Shown here: piece by piece, positions 54,551-63,582 of the stretch
How the letters are laid out: each line of letters begins with the position of its first letter
How positions within the stretch are numbered: the first letter of the stretch is position 1
Source of the DNA: Xanthomonas sp. XNM01
GTDB lineage: Bacteria; Pseudomonadota; Gammaproteobacteria; Xanthomonadales; Xanthomonadaceae
Direction: 5' to 3'
Assembly: GCF_014851915.1 (NCBI RefSeq)
Contig: NZ_JACVAP010000001.1
Coordinates: forward strand, 682,001-746,000
Length of the DNA stretch: 64,000 nucleotides
The notes under the pieces: model-generated
Told to the model about the DNA's origin: nothing
Seen by the model: the letters and a program-made list of their open reading frames with translations, nothing else
Database searches by the model: none
Translations under genes and position numbers: made by a program

Positions 54551-55981
54551 ATGAGCAGTCCATCCATCGCCGGCGGCAGTGCGGCGCAAGGCGCCGAGAA
54601 CACCGGCTTCATCATCCTGATCAGCTGCGTCGCCACCATCGGCGGCTTCCTGTTCGGCTTCGACAGTGGCGTCATCAACGGCACCGTCGACGGCCTGCAG
54701 CAGGCGTTCAATTCGAGCAAGGCCGCGCTGGGCTTCGAGGTCGCCTCGATGCTGCTGGGCTGCGCGATCGGCGCGTTCTTCGCCGGCCGCCTGGCCGACC
54801 GCTGGGGTCGGCGCAGCGTGCTGATCATCTCGGCGGTGATGTTCCTGCTGTCGGCGATCGGCTCGGGTGCGGCGACCAGTTCGCTGGTCTTCATCGCCGC
54901 GCGCGTGCTCGGTGGTTTCGCGGTGGGCGCGGCCAGCGTGATGTCGCCGGCCTACATCGCCGAGGTCGCGCCGGCCCGCTACCGCGGCCGCCTGGCCACG
55001 GTGCAGCAGATCGCGATCATCTCCGGCCTGTTCGCCGCCTTCCTCAGCAACTACCTGCTGGCCAGGACCGCAGGCGCCTCGACCGAGGAACTGTGGATGG
55101 GCGCGCCGGCCTGGCGCTGGATGTTCTGGATGATGGCCTTCCCGTCGGTGCTGTTCCTGGTGCTGCTGCTGGTGATCCCGGAAAGCCCTCGCTACCTGGT
55201 GGTCAAGCGTCGCAAGGACGAGGCCCTGGCGGTGCTGAGCCGGCTGTACGGTCCGGCGCAGGCGCAGGTCACGCTGGGCGAGATCGAGGCCTCGCTGTCG
55301 GCCGACCAGCACCGTCCGCGTCTGTCCGACCTGATCAACAAGGCCACCGGCAAGATCCGTCCGATCGTCTGGGTCGGCGTCGGCCTGGCCGCGTTCCAGC
55401 AGCTGGTCGGCATCAACGTGGTGTTCTACTACGGCGCGGTGCTGTGGCAGGCGGTCGGCTTCTCCGAGAACGACGCGCTGCTGATCAACGTGCTGTCGGG
55501 CGGCCTGAGCATCGGCGCCTGCCTGATCACCGTGGTCCTGATCGACAAGGTCGGCCGCAAGCCGCTGCTGTGGGTCGGCTCGGTCGGCATGGCGATCTCG
55601 CTGGCGCTGGTGACCTGGGCGTTCGCCAGCGGCTCGCTGGTCGACGGCCACCTGCAGCTGGCCGATGGCATGGGCACCCTGGCGCTGGTCGCGGCCAACG
55701 TCTACGTGGTGTTCTTCAACATGTCCTGGGGGCCGGTGATGTGGGTGATGCTGGGCGAGATGTTCCCGAACCAGATCCGCGGCTCCGGCCTGGCGGTGGC
55801 CGGTGCGGTGCAGTGGACGTCCAACTTCGCCATCACCATGAGCTTCCCGGTGCTGCTGGCCGGCATCGGCCTGGCCGGCGCCTACAGCATCTACATGGTG
55901 GCGGCCTTCATCTCGGTGTTCTTCGTGCTGAAGTTCGTGCACGAGACCAAGGGCAAGGCCCTGGAGCAGATGGAAGGCTGA
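54551..55981 (+). CDS. xylE: XylE-type sugar/proton symporter
   Basis: 476-aa major facilitator superfamily sugar porter with 12 transmembrane helices. Family signatures are GGFLFGFDSGVINGTV, RLADRWGRRS, PESPRYLV, QQLVGINVVFYYGAVLW and a C-terminal HETKGKALEQM. In this context it should import free xylose (possibly also glucose or galactose) released in the periplasm. A terminator follows about 110 bases downstream. Confidence 0.93.
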   Translation: MSSPSIAGGSAAQGAENTGFIILISCVATIGGFLFGFDSGVINGTVDGLQQAFNSSKAALGFEVASMLLGCAIGAFFAGRLADRWGRRSVLIISAVMFLLSAIGSGAATSSLVFIAARVLGGFAVGAASVMSPAYIAEVAPARYRGRLATVQQIAIISGLFAAFLSNYLLARTAGASTEELWMGAPAWRWMFWMMAFPSVLFLVLLLVIPESPRYLVVKRRKDEALAVLSRLYGPAQAQVTLGEIEASLSADQHRPRLSDLINKATGKIRPIVWVGVGLAAFQQLVGINVVFYYGAVLWQAVGFSENDALLINVLSGGLSIGACLITVVLIDKVGRKPLLWVGSVGMAISLALVTWAFASGSLVDGHLQLADGMGTLALVAANVYVVFFNMSWGPVMWVMLGEMFPNQIRGSGLAVAGAVQWTSNFAITMSFPVLLAGIGLAGAYSIYMVAAFISVFFVLKFVHETKGKALEQMEG

Positions 55982-56093
55982 GCGTGATGCGCCGGGCCGC
56001 CCGCCGGGGCGGGCCGGTGGTTCCTGCGGGACCGGCCCGGTGCCGGTCCTGACAGGAGGGCGGGGAGCCCCCGTAGCGATGATTGCAGGCAAC

Positions 56094-56120
56094 AAAAAAC
56101 CCCGCTTGCGCGGGGTTTTT
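56094..56120. terminator. Bidirectional terminator for xylE and tRNA-Glu
   Basis: AAAAACCCCGC-TTGC-GCGGGGTTTTT is symmetrical with A and T tracts on both sides. It ends transcription of the xylose genes from the left and of the minus-strand tRNA-Glu from the right. Confidence 0.9.
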
Positions 56121-56139
56121 CTGTTCTCACCGCACCGGA

Positions 56140-56214
56140 TGGCGCTCCCTAGGGGACTCGAACCCCTGTTTTAGCCTTGAGAGGGCCACGTCCTAACCAC
56201 TAGACGAAGGGAGC
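56140..56214 (-). tRNA. tRNA-Glu (CUC)
   Basis: 75 nt including encoded CCA. The acceptor stem is GCTCCCT/AGGGAGC, the anticodon loop CTCTCAA gives anticodon CTC, and the T-arm AGGGG-TTCGAGT-CCCCT is intact. It is divergent from pcnB. Confidence 0.93.
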
Positions 56215-56306
56215 GTTGATGGTGGTGCCGGTGTGAGCGCGCTAGTATAGTCGCGGTTTTCCCGGACCGCAATCGGTCCGATGCATTCGTTCACGGAAGT
56301 ACGCCT

Positions 56307-57650
56307 ATCAATCCGCTCAGCTCCCCGCAGCCCGTCCTTCGCGCCATCCCGCGAGAAGACCATGTCATCTCGCGCAAGGACATCAGCCCGAACGCCCTGC
56401 GCGTGCTCTACCGCCTGCGCGAGGCCGGTTTCGGTGCCTACCTGGTCGGAGGCGCGGTCCGCGACCTGCTGCTCGGCAAGCACCCCAAGGACTTCGACGT
56501 GGCCACCGACGCCACGCCCGAGCAGGTCAAGCAGCTGTTCCGCAACTGCCGCCTGATCGGCCGCCGCTTCCGGCTGGCGCACGTGGTGTTCGGCCGCGAG
56601 ATCATCGAGGTCGCCACCTTCCGCGCCAACAGCGACGACGGCAGCGGCGACCGCGAGCTCGAGGATGGCCGCCTGGTCCGCGACAACGTCTACGGCACGA
56701 TCGAGGACGACGCGGTCCGCCGCGACTTCACCGCCAATGCGCTGTACTACGCGATCGAGGACTTCTCGGTGCGCGACTACACCGGCGGCTACGAGGACGT
56801 GCAGGCGCGGGTGATGCGCCTGATCGGCGATCCCGAGACCCGCTACCGCGAGGACCCGGTGCGCATGCTGCGCGCGGTGCGCCTGGCGGCCAAGCTGGAC
56901 TTCACCATCGAACCGGCCACCGCCGCGCCGATCGGCCCGCTGGCATCGCTGCTGGGCGAGGCCGCCCCGGCACGGCTGTTCGAGGAGATGCTCAAGCTGT
57001 TCCTGTCCGGGCATGCGGTCGCCAGCTTCGAAGGCCTGGAGCGGCACGGCCTGCTCGGTGCGCTGCTGCCGGAAACGGCCGCGGCGCTGCGCAGCAACCG
57101 CACCGGCGCGCTGCGGCGGATGCTGGTCGCCGGGCTGGCCAGCACCGATGCGCGCGTGGCCAACGACGAGCCGGTGTCGCCGGCGTTCCTGTTCGCGCTG
57201 CTGCTGTGGCCGGCCTATTGCCGGGCCCTGGCCGGGCTGCAGGCGCAGGGCATGCAGCCGGAGGAGGCGCAGCGTCGCGCGGCCGACCGGGTGACCATGC
57301 ACCAGGTGCAGACGATCGCGCTGCCCAAGCGCTTCTCGCTGCCGATGCAGGAGATCTGGCTGCTGCAGGGGCGCTTCGCCTCGCGCCAGCGCAAGCGCGT
57401 GTTCCGCCTGCTGGCCCATCCGCGCTTCCGCGCTGCGTTCGATTTCCTGGTGCTGCGGCACACCGCCACCGACGGCCATGGCGCCGACGTCGCTTTCTGG
57501 CAGGAGGCCCAGCAGCAGTCCGGCGATGAACTGTCGGCCACGCTGCAGGGTGGGGGCGATGCCGCAGAGGCCGGTGCCGATCCGCTGGATCCGGGCCGCA
57601 AGCGTCGCCGTCGCCGCCGTCGCGCCCCTGGCGCCGCCGCCGGCGAATGA
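56307..57650 (+). CDS. pcnB: Poly(A) polymerase PcnB, probable AUC start
   Basis: 447-aa nucleotidyltransferase that polyadenylates RNA 3' ends. GGAVRDLLLG and KDFDVATDA form the active site, FRLAHVVFG and the RNA-binding head region follow, and the C terminus is a basic tail (RKRRRRRRR). The conserved N-terminal stretch IPREDHVISRKDISPNALRV lies upstream of the first ordinary start (GTG 56403). No ATG, GTG or TTG exists in that frame back to the tRNA. An ATC at 56307 has GGAAG seven bases upstream and gives a family-length protein. E. coli pcnB is known to use AUU. folK overlaps its end. Confidence 0.9.
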   Translation: MNPLSSPQPVLRAIPREDHVISRKDISPNALRVLYRLREAGFGAYLVGGAVRDLLLGKHPKDFDVATDATPEQVKQLFRNCRLIGRRFRLAHVVFGREIIEVATFRANSDDGSGDRELEDGRLVRDNVYGTIEDDAVRRDFTANALYYAIEDFSVRDYTGGYEDVQARVMRLIGDPETRYREDPVRMLRAVRLAAKLDFTIEPATAAPIGPLASLLGEAAPARLFEEMLKLFLSGHAVASFEGLERHGLLGALLPETAAALRSNRTGALRRMLVAGLASTDARVANDEPVSPAFLFALLLWPAYCRALAGLQAQGMQPEEAQRRAADRVTMHQVQTIALPKRFSLPMQEIWLLQGRFASRQRKRVFRLLAHPRFRAAFDFLVLRHTATDGHGADVAFWQEAQQQSGDELSATLQGGGDAAEAGADPLDPGRKRRRRRRRAPGAAAGE

Positions 57651-58156
57651 CCGGCCCCGCAACGGGCGGCGCAGTGCGCGCCTGCGTCGGCCTGGGCGCG
57701 AACCTGGGCGATGCGGCTGACAGCGTGCGTGCCGCCGCCGCAGCGCTGGACGCGCTGCCGCGGACGCGGCTGCTGGCGCTCTCGCGGCTGTACCGCACCC
57801 CGGCCTGGGGCCGCGAGGACCAGCCCGACTTCATCAACGCCGCCGCCTGCGTGGAAACCACGCTGGCGCCGTCGGCCCTGCTGCAGGCCCTGCTGGAGAT
57901 CGAACTGGCCTTCGGCCGGCAGCGCGATCCCGGCGACCGCTGGGGGCCGCGCACCCTCGACCTCGACCTGCTGCTGTACGGCGACCAGGTGCTGGACCTG
58001 CCGGGGCTCGAGGTCCCGCATCCGCGCCTGCACGAGCGCGCCTTCGCGCTGGTGCCGCTGGCGGAGATCGCCGCCGATGCGGTCGTTCCGGGGCATGGAA
58101 CGGTGCATGACGTACTCGGGCGCATCGAAACCGGCGCGATCGTGCCGTTAGGGTAG
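57647..58156 (+). CDS. folK: 2-amino-4-hydroxy-6-hydroxymethyldihydropteridine pyrophosphokinase
   Basis: 169-aa HPPK of folate synthesis. Motifs are [10 protein letters not shown] near the N terminus, [25 protein letters not shown] with the two metal-binding aspartates, and [21 protein letters not shown] overlaps the pcnB stop (ATGA). The pcnB-folK-pan order parallels E. coli. Confidence 0.97.
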   Translation: MTGPATGGAVRACVGLGANLGDAADSVRAAAAALDALPRTRLLALSRLYRTPAWGREDQPDFINAAACVETTLAPSALLQALLEIELAFGRQRDPGDRWGPRTLDLDLLLYGDQVLDLPGLEVPHPRLHERAFALVPLAEIAADAVVPGHGTVHDVLGRIETGAIVPLG

Positions 58157-58191
58157 ATAATGGCCGGCTTATCGCCCCGGGTAATCAGCTG

Positions 58192-59007
58192 ATGAGCGTG
58201 CATGCCGAACAGAAACCGTTGACCGTGCCGGCGCTGGCGCAGGCCAAGCGCGAGGGCCGGCGGCTGGTGATGCTCACCGCGTACGACGCCGGCTTCGCCC
58301 GCACCCTGGACCGCAACGGCGTCGACCTGATCCTGGTCGGCGACTCGCTGGGCATGGTGGTGCAGGGCCATGGCTCGACCCTGCCGGTGACCGTGGCCGA
58401 CATGGCCTACCACACCGCCTGCGTGGCCCGTCCGCTGCAGACCGCGCTGCTGGTCAGCGACCTGCCGTTCCAGGCCGATGCCACGCCCGAGCGCGCGCTG
58501 GAAGCCTCGGTCGCGCTGCTGCAGGCCGGCGCGCAGATGGTCAAGATCGAAGGCGCCGGATCCAAGCTCGAGGTGATCCGCTTCTTGACCGGGCGCGACA
58601 TCCCGGTCTGTTCGCACCTGGGCCTGACCCCGCAGTCGGTGCTCGCCCTGGGCGGTTACCGCGTGCAGGGCCGCGAGGACGCGGCTGCCGAAAAGCTGAT
58701 CGCCGACGCGAAGGCCGTGGCCGAGGCCGGGGCGACCCTGATCGTGCTCGAGTGCATGCCGAGTGGCCTGGCCCAGCGGATCACCGCCGCGGTGCCGGTG
58801 CCGACCATCGGCATCGGTGCCGGCCCGCACTGCGACGGCCAGGTGCTGGTGCTGCACGACCTGCTGGGCCTGGACAGCGGCCATCGCCGTCCCCGCTTCG
58901 TCAAGGATTTCCTGGCCGAAGGCGGCTCGGTCGCGGGCGCCGTGCGCGCCTACGCCGACGCCGTGCGCGACGGCAGCTTCCCCGACGCCGACCACGCCTA
59001 CGCCTGA
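58192..59007 (+). CDS. panB: 3-methyl-2-oxobutanoate hydroxymethyltransferase
   Basis: 271-aa ketopantoate hydroxymethyltransferase, first committed step of pantothenate synthesis. Metal-binding motifs are [15 protein letters not shown] and VKIEGAG, with [20 protein letters not shown] near the C terminus. A TAGATAAT upstream may be a -10. panC follows after 23 bases. Confidence 0.97.
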   Translation: MSVHAEQKPLTVPALAQAKREGRRLVMLTAYDAGFARTLDRNGVDLILVGDSLGMVVQGHGSTLPVTVADMAYHTACVARPLQTALLVSDLPFQADATPERALEASVALLQAGAQMVKIEGAGSKLEVIRFLTGRDIPVCSHLGLTPQSVLALGGYRVQGREDAAAEKLIADAKAVAEAGATLIVLECMPSGLAQRITAAVPVPTIGIGAGPHCDGQVLVLHDLLGLDSGHRRPRFVKDFLAEGGSVAGAVRAYADAVRDGSFPDADHAYA

Positions 59008-59030
59008 GCCATCGCCAGGAGCGAGCGCAC

Positions 59031-59873
59031 ATGATCGAAACCATCACCGAACTCGATGCCCTGCGCGAACGCGTGCGCGGCTGGAAGCGCGACGGGCTGC
59101 GGGTCGGCTTCGTTCCGACCATGGGCAACCTGCACGCCGGCCATTACTCGCTGGTGATGCTGGCCCGCCAGTACGCCGACCGGGTGGTCTCCAGCGTGTT
59201 CGTCAACCCGACCCAGTTCGGGCCGAACGAGGACTTCACCCGCTATCCGCGCACGCCCGACGCCGACACCACCGGGCTGGAAGGCGCCGGCTGCGATGTA
59301 CTGTGGCTGCCGACGGTCGAATCGATGTACCCGTTCGGCATCGAGCTGGCCGCCAACGTGCACGTGCCCGGCGTCAGCAGCGTGCTGGAGGGCGAGTGCC
59401 GCCCGGGCCACTTCGACGGCGTGTGCACCGTGGTCAGCCGCCTGTTCAACCAGGTGGTCCCGGATGTCGCCGCGTTCGGCAAGAAGGACTACCAGCAGCT
59501 GGCGGTGATCCGGCAGATGGTCCGCGATCTGCATTTCCCGGTGGAGATCCTCGGCGGCGGCATCGTCCGCGAGACCGACGGCCTGGCGATGAGCTCGCGC
59601 AACCAGTACCTCGGTGCCGAGGATCGGCCGCGCGCGGCCACCATCCATCGCGTGCTGCGCGCCATGCGCCAGGACCACCAGGACGGCGCCCCGCGTGCGC
59701 AGGTCGAATCCGCCGCGGCCGACGCGCTGGCCACGGCCGGCTTCGTCGTCGATTACGCCGCGCTGAGACGGCCGGACCTGAGCGAGCCGGTGGACGGCGA
59801 GGCCGGTCCGCGCGTGGCCCTGATCGCCGCACGCCTGGGCACGACCCGGCTGATCGACAACATCGAGTTCTGA
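59031..59873 (+). CDS. panC: Pantothenate synthetase
   Basis: 280-aa ATP-dependent ligase joining pantoate and beta-alanine. Nucleotide-binding motifs [15 protein letters not shown] (HIGH-type) and MSSRNQYL (KMSKS-like), with FGKKDYQQL between them. AGGAGCGAG precedes the ATG. panB, panC and panD lie together, giving a complete branch from ketoisovalerate and aspartate. Confidence 0.97.
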   Translation: MIETITELDALRERVRGWKRDGLRVGFVPTMGNLHAGHYSLVMLARQYADRVVSSVFVNPTQFGPNEDFTRYPRTPDADTTGLEGAGCDVLWLPTVESMYPFGIELAANVHVPGVSSVLEGECRPGHFDGVCTVVSRLFNQVVPDVAAFGKKDYQQLAVIRQMVRDLHFPVEILGGGIVRETDGLAMSSRNQYLGAEDRPRAATIHRVLRAMRQDHQDGAPRAQVESAAADALATAGFVVDYAALRRPDLSEPVDGEAGPRVALIAARLGTTRLIDNIEF

Positions 59874-60009
59874 TCCGTCACGGCGCCACGCCGGCGGACC
59901 GCCGGTGCGCCGCGCCATGGACCGGCGCACCCTGCGGCCAGTCGCCGCAGCCCGAACCCGCACGCGCCCGCGCGCGTTGCTACCATCCGCTGCAAGAGTT
60001 GAACGCACC

Positions 60010-60390
60010 ATGCACCTGACCCTGCTCAAGACCAAGATCCACCGCGCCACCGTCACCCATTCGGAACTGAACTACGAAGGGTCGGTCGCGATCGACGGGC
60101 TGCTGCTCGATGCCACCGGCATCCGCGAGTTCGAGCAGGTGCACGTGTGGGACGTCACCAACGGTGCGCGCTTCACCACCTATGCACTGCGCGCCGACGA
60201 GGGCAGCGGCATCATCTCGCTCAACGGCGGCGCCGCGCGCCACGTGCAGGTCGGCGACTTGGTGATCATCGCCGCGTTCGCCTCGATGGACGAGGCCGCC
60301 GCCGACGCCTTCCAGCCGACCCTGGTGTACGTGGACGGCGACAACCGCATCACCCATACCAACCACTCGATCCCCAAGCAGGCAGCCTGA
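60010..60390 (+). CDS. panD: Aspartate 1-decarboxylase
   Basis: 126-aa pyruvoyl enzyme supplying beta-alanine for pantothenate. The self-processing site is G24-S25 in NYEGSVAID, as in E. coli PanD. It lies 136 bases after panC and its stop overlaps the pgi start (TGATG). Confidence 0.97.
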   Translation: MHLTLLKTKIHRATVTHSELNYEGSVAIDGLLLDATGIREFEQVHVWDVTNGARFTTYALRADEGSGIISLNGGAARHVQVGDLVIIAAFASMDEAAADAFQPTLVYVDGDNRITHTNHSIPKQAA

Positions 60391-61901
60391 TGACACAGAC
60401 CGGTTTCGACACGCTGACGTCCCACGCCGCGCGGTTGCGCGAAACCGGTATTCCCCATCTGCTCGCCAGCGAGCCGGGCCGCGTCGACGCGCACGCGTTG
60501 CGGGTCGGCCCGCTGTACGCCAACTTCGCCCGCCAGCGCTATGACGCGCAGGCCTGGCAGGCGCTGCTGGCGCTGGGCGCGCAGCGCGATCTGGCCGGCG
60601 CGTTCGCACGGCTGGCCGGCGGCGAGACGGTCAACGTGACCGAGGGCCGCGCCGCGCTGCACACCGCGCTGCGCGGCGAGCTGTCGCAGACCGCGGCCGC
60701 ACGCGAGGCCTACGCCACCGCCGCACCGGTGCGTGAGCGCATGGCGGCACTGGTCGCCGCGCTGGAAGCCAGCGACGTCACCGACATCGTCAGCGTCGGC
60801 ATCGGCGGTTCCGACCTGGGCCCGCGCCTGGTCGCCGACGCACTGCGCGGGCCGCTGCCGGGCCGCTTCCGCGTGCACTTCATCTCCAACGTCGATGGCG
60901 CCGCCGCGCAGCGCACGCTGGCGCCGCTGGACCCGAAGCGCACCGCGGCGATCTTCATCTCCAAGACCTTCGGCACCCAGGAAACCCTGCTCAACGGCAC
61001 GATCGTGCGCGACTGGCTGGGTGGCAGCGAACGCATCTATGCGGTCAGCGCCAATCCCGAGCGCGCTGCGGCCAGCTTCGACATCGCCGCCGAGCGCGTG
61101 CTGCCGATGTGGGACTGGGTCGGCGGCCGCTATTCGCTGTGGTCGGCGGTCGGCTTTCCGATCGCGCTGGCGATCGGTGTCGAGCGCTTCGAACAGCTGC
61201 TGGCCGGTGCCGCGCAGTTCGACCGGCACGCGCTGGAGGCGCCGCTGGAGGCGAACCTGGCGGTGCGCCATGGCCTGACCGCGATCTGGAACCGCAACGC
61301 GCTGGGCCTGGCCTCGCATGCGGTGATGACCTACGACCAGCGCCTGGCGCTGCTGCCGGCCTACCTGCAGCAGCTGGTGATGGAGAGCCTGGGCAAGCGC
61401 GTGCGCCTGGACGGCAGCGACGTCGGCGTCGATACCGTGCCGGTGTGGTGGGGCGGAGCGGGCACCGACGTGCAGCACAGCTTCTTCCAGGCCCTGCATC
61501 AGGGCACCGGCATCGTGCCGGCCGACTTCATCGGCACCGTGCGCAACGACGATCCGTACGCGGACAACCACCAGGCGCTGATGGCCAACCTGCTGGCGCA
61601 GACCGAAGCGCTGGCCAACGGCCAGGCCAGCGACGATCCGCACCGTGCGTATCCGGGGGGCCGTCCGAGCACGACGATCCTGCTCGACGCGCTGACCCCG
61701 CAGTCGCTGGGTGCGCTGCTGGCGATGTACGAGCACAGCGTCTACGTGCAGTCGGTGGTCTGGGGCATCAACGCCTTCGACCAGTTCGGCGTCGAGCTGG
61801 GCAAGCAGGTCGCCAGCCAGCTGCTGCCGGCGCTGCGCGGCGAGTCGCCGGCCAGCGACCCGGTCACCGCCGCGCTGATCGCGCAGCTGCGCACCGGCTG
61901 A
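60390..61901 (+). CDS. pgi: Glucose-6-phosphate isomerase
   Basis: 503-aa isomerase of glycolysis. SIS-type motifs [14 protein letters not shown] and [12 protein letters not shown] bind the phosphate, [16 protein letters not shown] is the family signature, and the catalytic Glu and His lie in the C-terminal half ([24 protein letters not shown]). Overlap with panD suggests translational coupling. A terminator lies 157 bases downstream. Confidence 0.97.
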   Translation: MTQTGFDTLTSHAARLRETGIPHLLASEPGRVDAHALRVGPLYANFARQRYDAQAWQALLALGAQRDLAGAFARLAGGETVNVTEGRAALHTALRGELSQTAAAREAYATAAPVRERMAALVAALEASDVTDIVSVGIGGSDLGPRLVADALRGPLPGRFRVHFISNVDGAAAQRTLAPLDPKRTAAIFISKTFGTQETLLNGTIVRDWLGGSERIYAVSANPERAAASFDIAAERVLPMWDWVGGRYSLWSAVGFPIALAIGVERFEQLLAGAAQFDRHALEAPLEANLAVRHGLTAIWNRNALGLASHAVMTYDQRLALLPAYLQQLVMESLGKRVRLDGSDVGVDTVPVWWGGAGTDVQHSFFQALHQGTGIVPADFIGTVRNDDPYADNHQALMANLLAQTEALANGQASDDPHRAYPGGRPSTTILLDALTPQSLGALLAMYEHSVYVQSVVWGINAFDQFGVELGKQVASQLLPALRGESPASDPVTAALIAQLRTG

Positions 61902-62315
61902 GCCGCGGCGCGCGGGATGTCGCGCACGCCAGCAGATGGCGCGCGCGGAGCGTCCCGGTGATGTCCGGGCATGCCGGATGGCGCACGTAGTGGCGGGCAC
62001 ACGCGGCGGTACATCGGGCGGATTTCCGTGACGCCCCCGCTCGCTTTTGAAACACCGAACGCCGGGCTTGCCCGGCGTTTTTCGTTGGTGACGATACCGA
62101 TTCCCCTGGAAACGTGACCGGGCGTAGCGCGCCTGTTTCCGGGGCAAAACGTCACGTGTTGCCGCATGCGCTGGCGCAGGCAGCAGCCACGGCGGTGTCG
62201 CGCCAGCAGTCCGGACGCTGCCACGCGGCAGGCGCATCGCGCGAGGCAGGTCAGCCGTGGGGCAGTATTCCGTCGCGACGCCTGTCCGTCCGGGACGCGG
62301 CGCCATCGGCGCCAC
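61902..62315. other. Intergenic region downstream of pgi
   Basis: About 410 bases between the converging pgi and unknown-operon genes. It contains the pgi terminator and, at 62103-62144, an inverted repeat of CCCCTGGAAAC with GTTTCCGGGG. No gene was seen. Confidence 0.55.
62058..62083 (+). terminator. Terminator downstream of pgi
   Basis: AACGCCGGGC pairs with GCCCGGCGTT and runs into five T. The arms are separated by only two bases, so the innermost pair must open. Confidence 0.85.
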
Positions 62316-62936
62316 TCAGATCGGTGCGGCGAAGCGCGCGCCCGCCAGGCGAATGCTCCACAGCAGTTCGATCATCGCCAGGTTGTTGAGCAGCGGCTCG
62401 CCGGCCAGGATCAGCCAGTAGCCGCTGCCGTCCACCCAGAACGGCACGAACGACCAGTCCGGCAGCAGCAGGTTGGAATCGCCGAAGAACGAGACATGGC
62501 GTGCACCCTCCCAGCCGCGCGCACGCTGGCGCTCGGCGAAGCTGGCGTAGTCGGCCGCGGCCGCGCTGAGCGTCTCGGCCAGTTCCTGCGACAGCCCCGA
62601 CTGGCCCAGGCAGAACCCGCTGTCGGAGGCGAGCACCGCACGGCGTTCGCCGGACAGCGGTGCGATCACGTGCTGGGCGAAATCGTCGAGCCGCACATCC
62701 GGTGCAGGCACCTCGCGGCGCAGGGTCTGGATCCACTGCCGCTCGCGCAGCTGTTCGAGCATCCGCCCGGAATGGTCGTGGCGCTGGCGCCAGTCGGCGA
62801 CCGGCAGCGCGTGCGGGCCGGACAGCAGCGCCTGCATCGCCCGCTGCATCGGCGTCGGCTCGCTGGAGGAGAACGCGTGCAGCGCGCCTTCCGGCGTCGG
62901 CAGCAGCCAGGTCTGGTCGTGCGGGGTGTCGCTCAT
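62316..62936 (-). CDS. Unrecognised protein, last gene of a minus-strand operon
   Basis: 206-aa soluble protein not assigned to a family. The middle part (RRAVLASDSGFCLGQSGLSQ, then ELAETLSAAAADYASFAERQ) is weakly reminiscent of Roadblock/LC7 domains, which work as small-GTPase regulators in bacteria; this is only an impression. The ATG overlaps the stop of the upstream gene (ATGA); an in-frame ATG three codons earlier also exists. No signal peptide or membrane segment is seen. Confidence 0.75.
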   Translation of the reverse strand: MSDTPHDQTWLLPTPEGALHAFSSSEPTPMQRAMQALLSGPHALPVADWRQRHDHSGRMLEQLRERQWIQTLRREVPAPDVRLDDFAQHVIAPLSGERRAVLASDSGFCLGQSGLSQELAETLSAAAADYASFAERQRARGWEGARHVSFFGDSNLLLPDWSFVPFWVDGSGYWLILAGEPLLNNLAMIELLWSIRLAGARFAAPI

Positions 62937-63580
62937 GGATTCCATCCGGCGGTCGCGGAAGCGGGGGCGGCATCGGTCTTCTGGCGGCTGCCGTGCATGC
63001 TGTGTCCCTCCAGCCAGGCCGCGACGCGCGCCCAGCGGTCGCCCAATGCGATCTCGTGCCGGCGCAGGTCGCGCGTGGCCAGCATGAAGGCCAGCTTGTC
63101 CTGGCAGGAAATGCAGTGGTCGAGGAAGTCGCCCTCGATCTTCGGCGCCAGCATCGGATCGCCGTCGAGCAGCGCGGCGACCACCGTCGCCGCCATGCGC
63201 CGGGAATGGTCGGGGCTTGCGCGGCGCATGCGGGCGGGGACATCGGAGGAGGGGTGCGCGAACACGCTCCAGCGGGTGGCCAGCGGCGTGATCGCCGGCA
63301 GGCCATGGCCCTGCGCGTTGCGCGCGAACGCATCGGCCATGTACGGATGCAGGCGCGCACCGGCCAGCTGCAGCGCGGCCTGGCGCATCGCGGTTTCCGC
63401 GCGTGGCAGGGCGACGAACAGGTCGGCCAGGGCTCCCTGGACCGGCTCCACGTCGCCCAGCTGCAGCGCCGCATGGATCCTGGCCAGATGCGCGCCCGGA
63501 TCCTGTGGTGCGCGCAGCACCGCACCGGTGCGGGCGCGGAACGCGCGGCGCGCGTTCAACGGGTCCTGTGTGGTCGGCAT
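62933..63580 (-). CDS. Unrecognised protein in the same operon
   Basis: 215-aa, probably helical and cytosolic protein. Visible features are alternating Ala/Leu helices (IHAALQLGDVEPVQGALADLF), a FLDHCISCQDKLAFML segment with two Cys three residues apart, and a low-complexity C terminus. It starts two bases after the stop codon of the upstream gene and overlaps the next, so it is a co-translated unit. Function unknown. Confidence 0.75.
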   Translation of the reverse strand: MPTTQDPLNARRAFRARTGAVLRAPQDPGAHLARIHAALQLGDVEPVQGALADLFVALPRAETAMRQAALQLAGARLHPYMADAFARNAQGHGLPAITPLATRWSVFAHPSSDVPARMRRASPDHSRRMAATVVAALLDGDPMLAPKIEGDFLDHCISCQDKLAFMLATRDLRRHEIALGDRWARVAAWLEGHSMHGSRQKTDAAPASATAGWNP

Positions 63581-63582
63581 GG

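Noticed and set aside
56403-57650. pcnB starting at GTG 56403
   Set aside because: It would remove the conserved N-terminal stretch encoded directly upstream in the same frame, and it lacks a ribosome site comparable to the one before ATC 56307.
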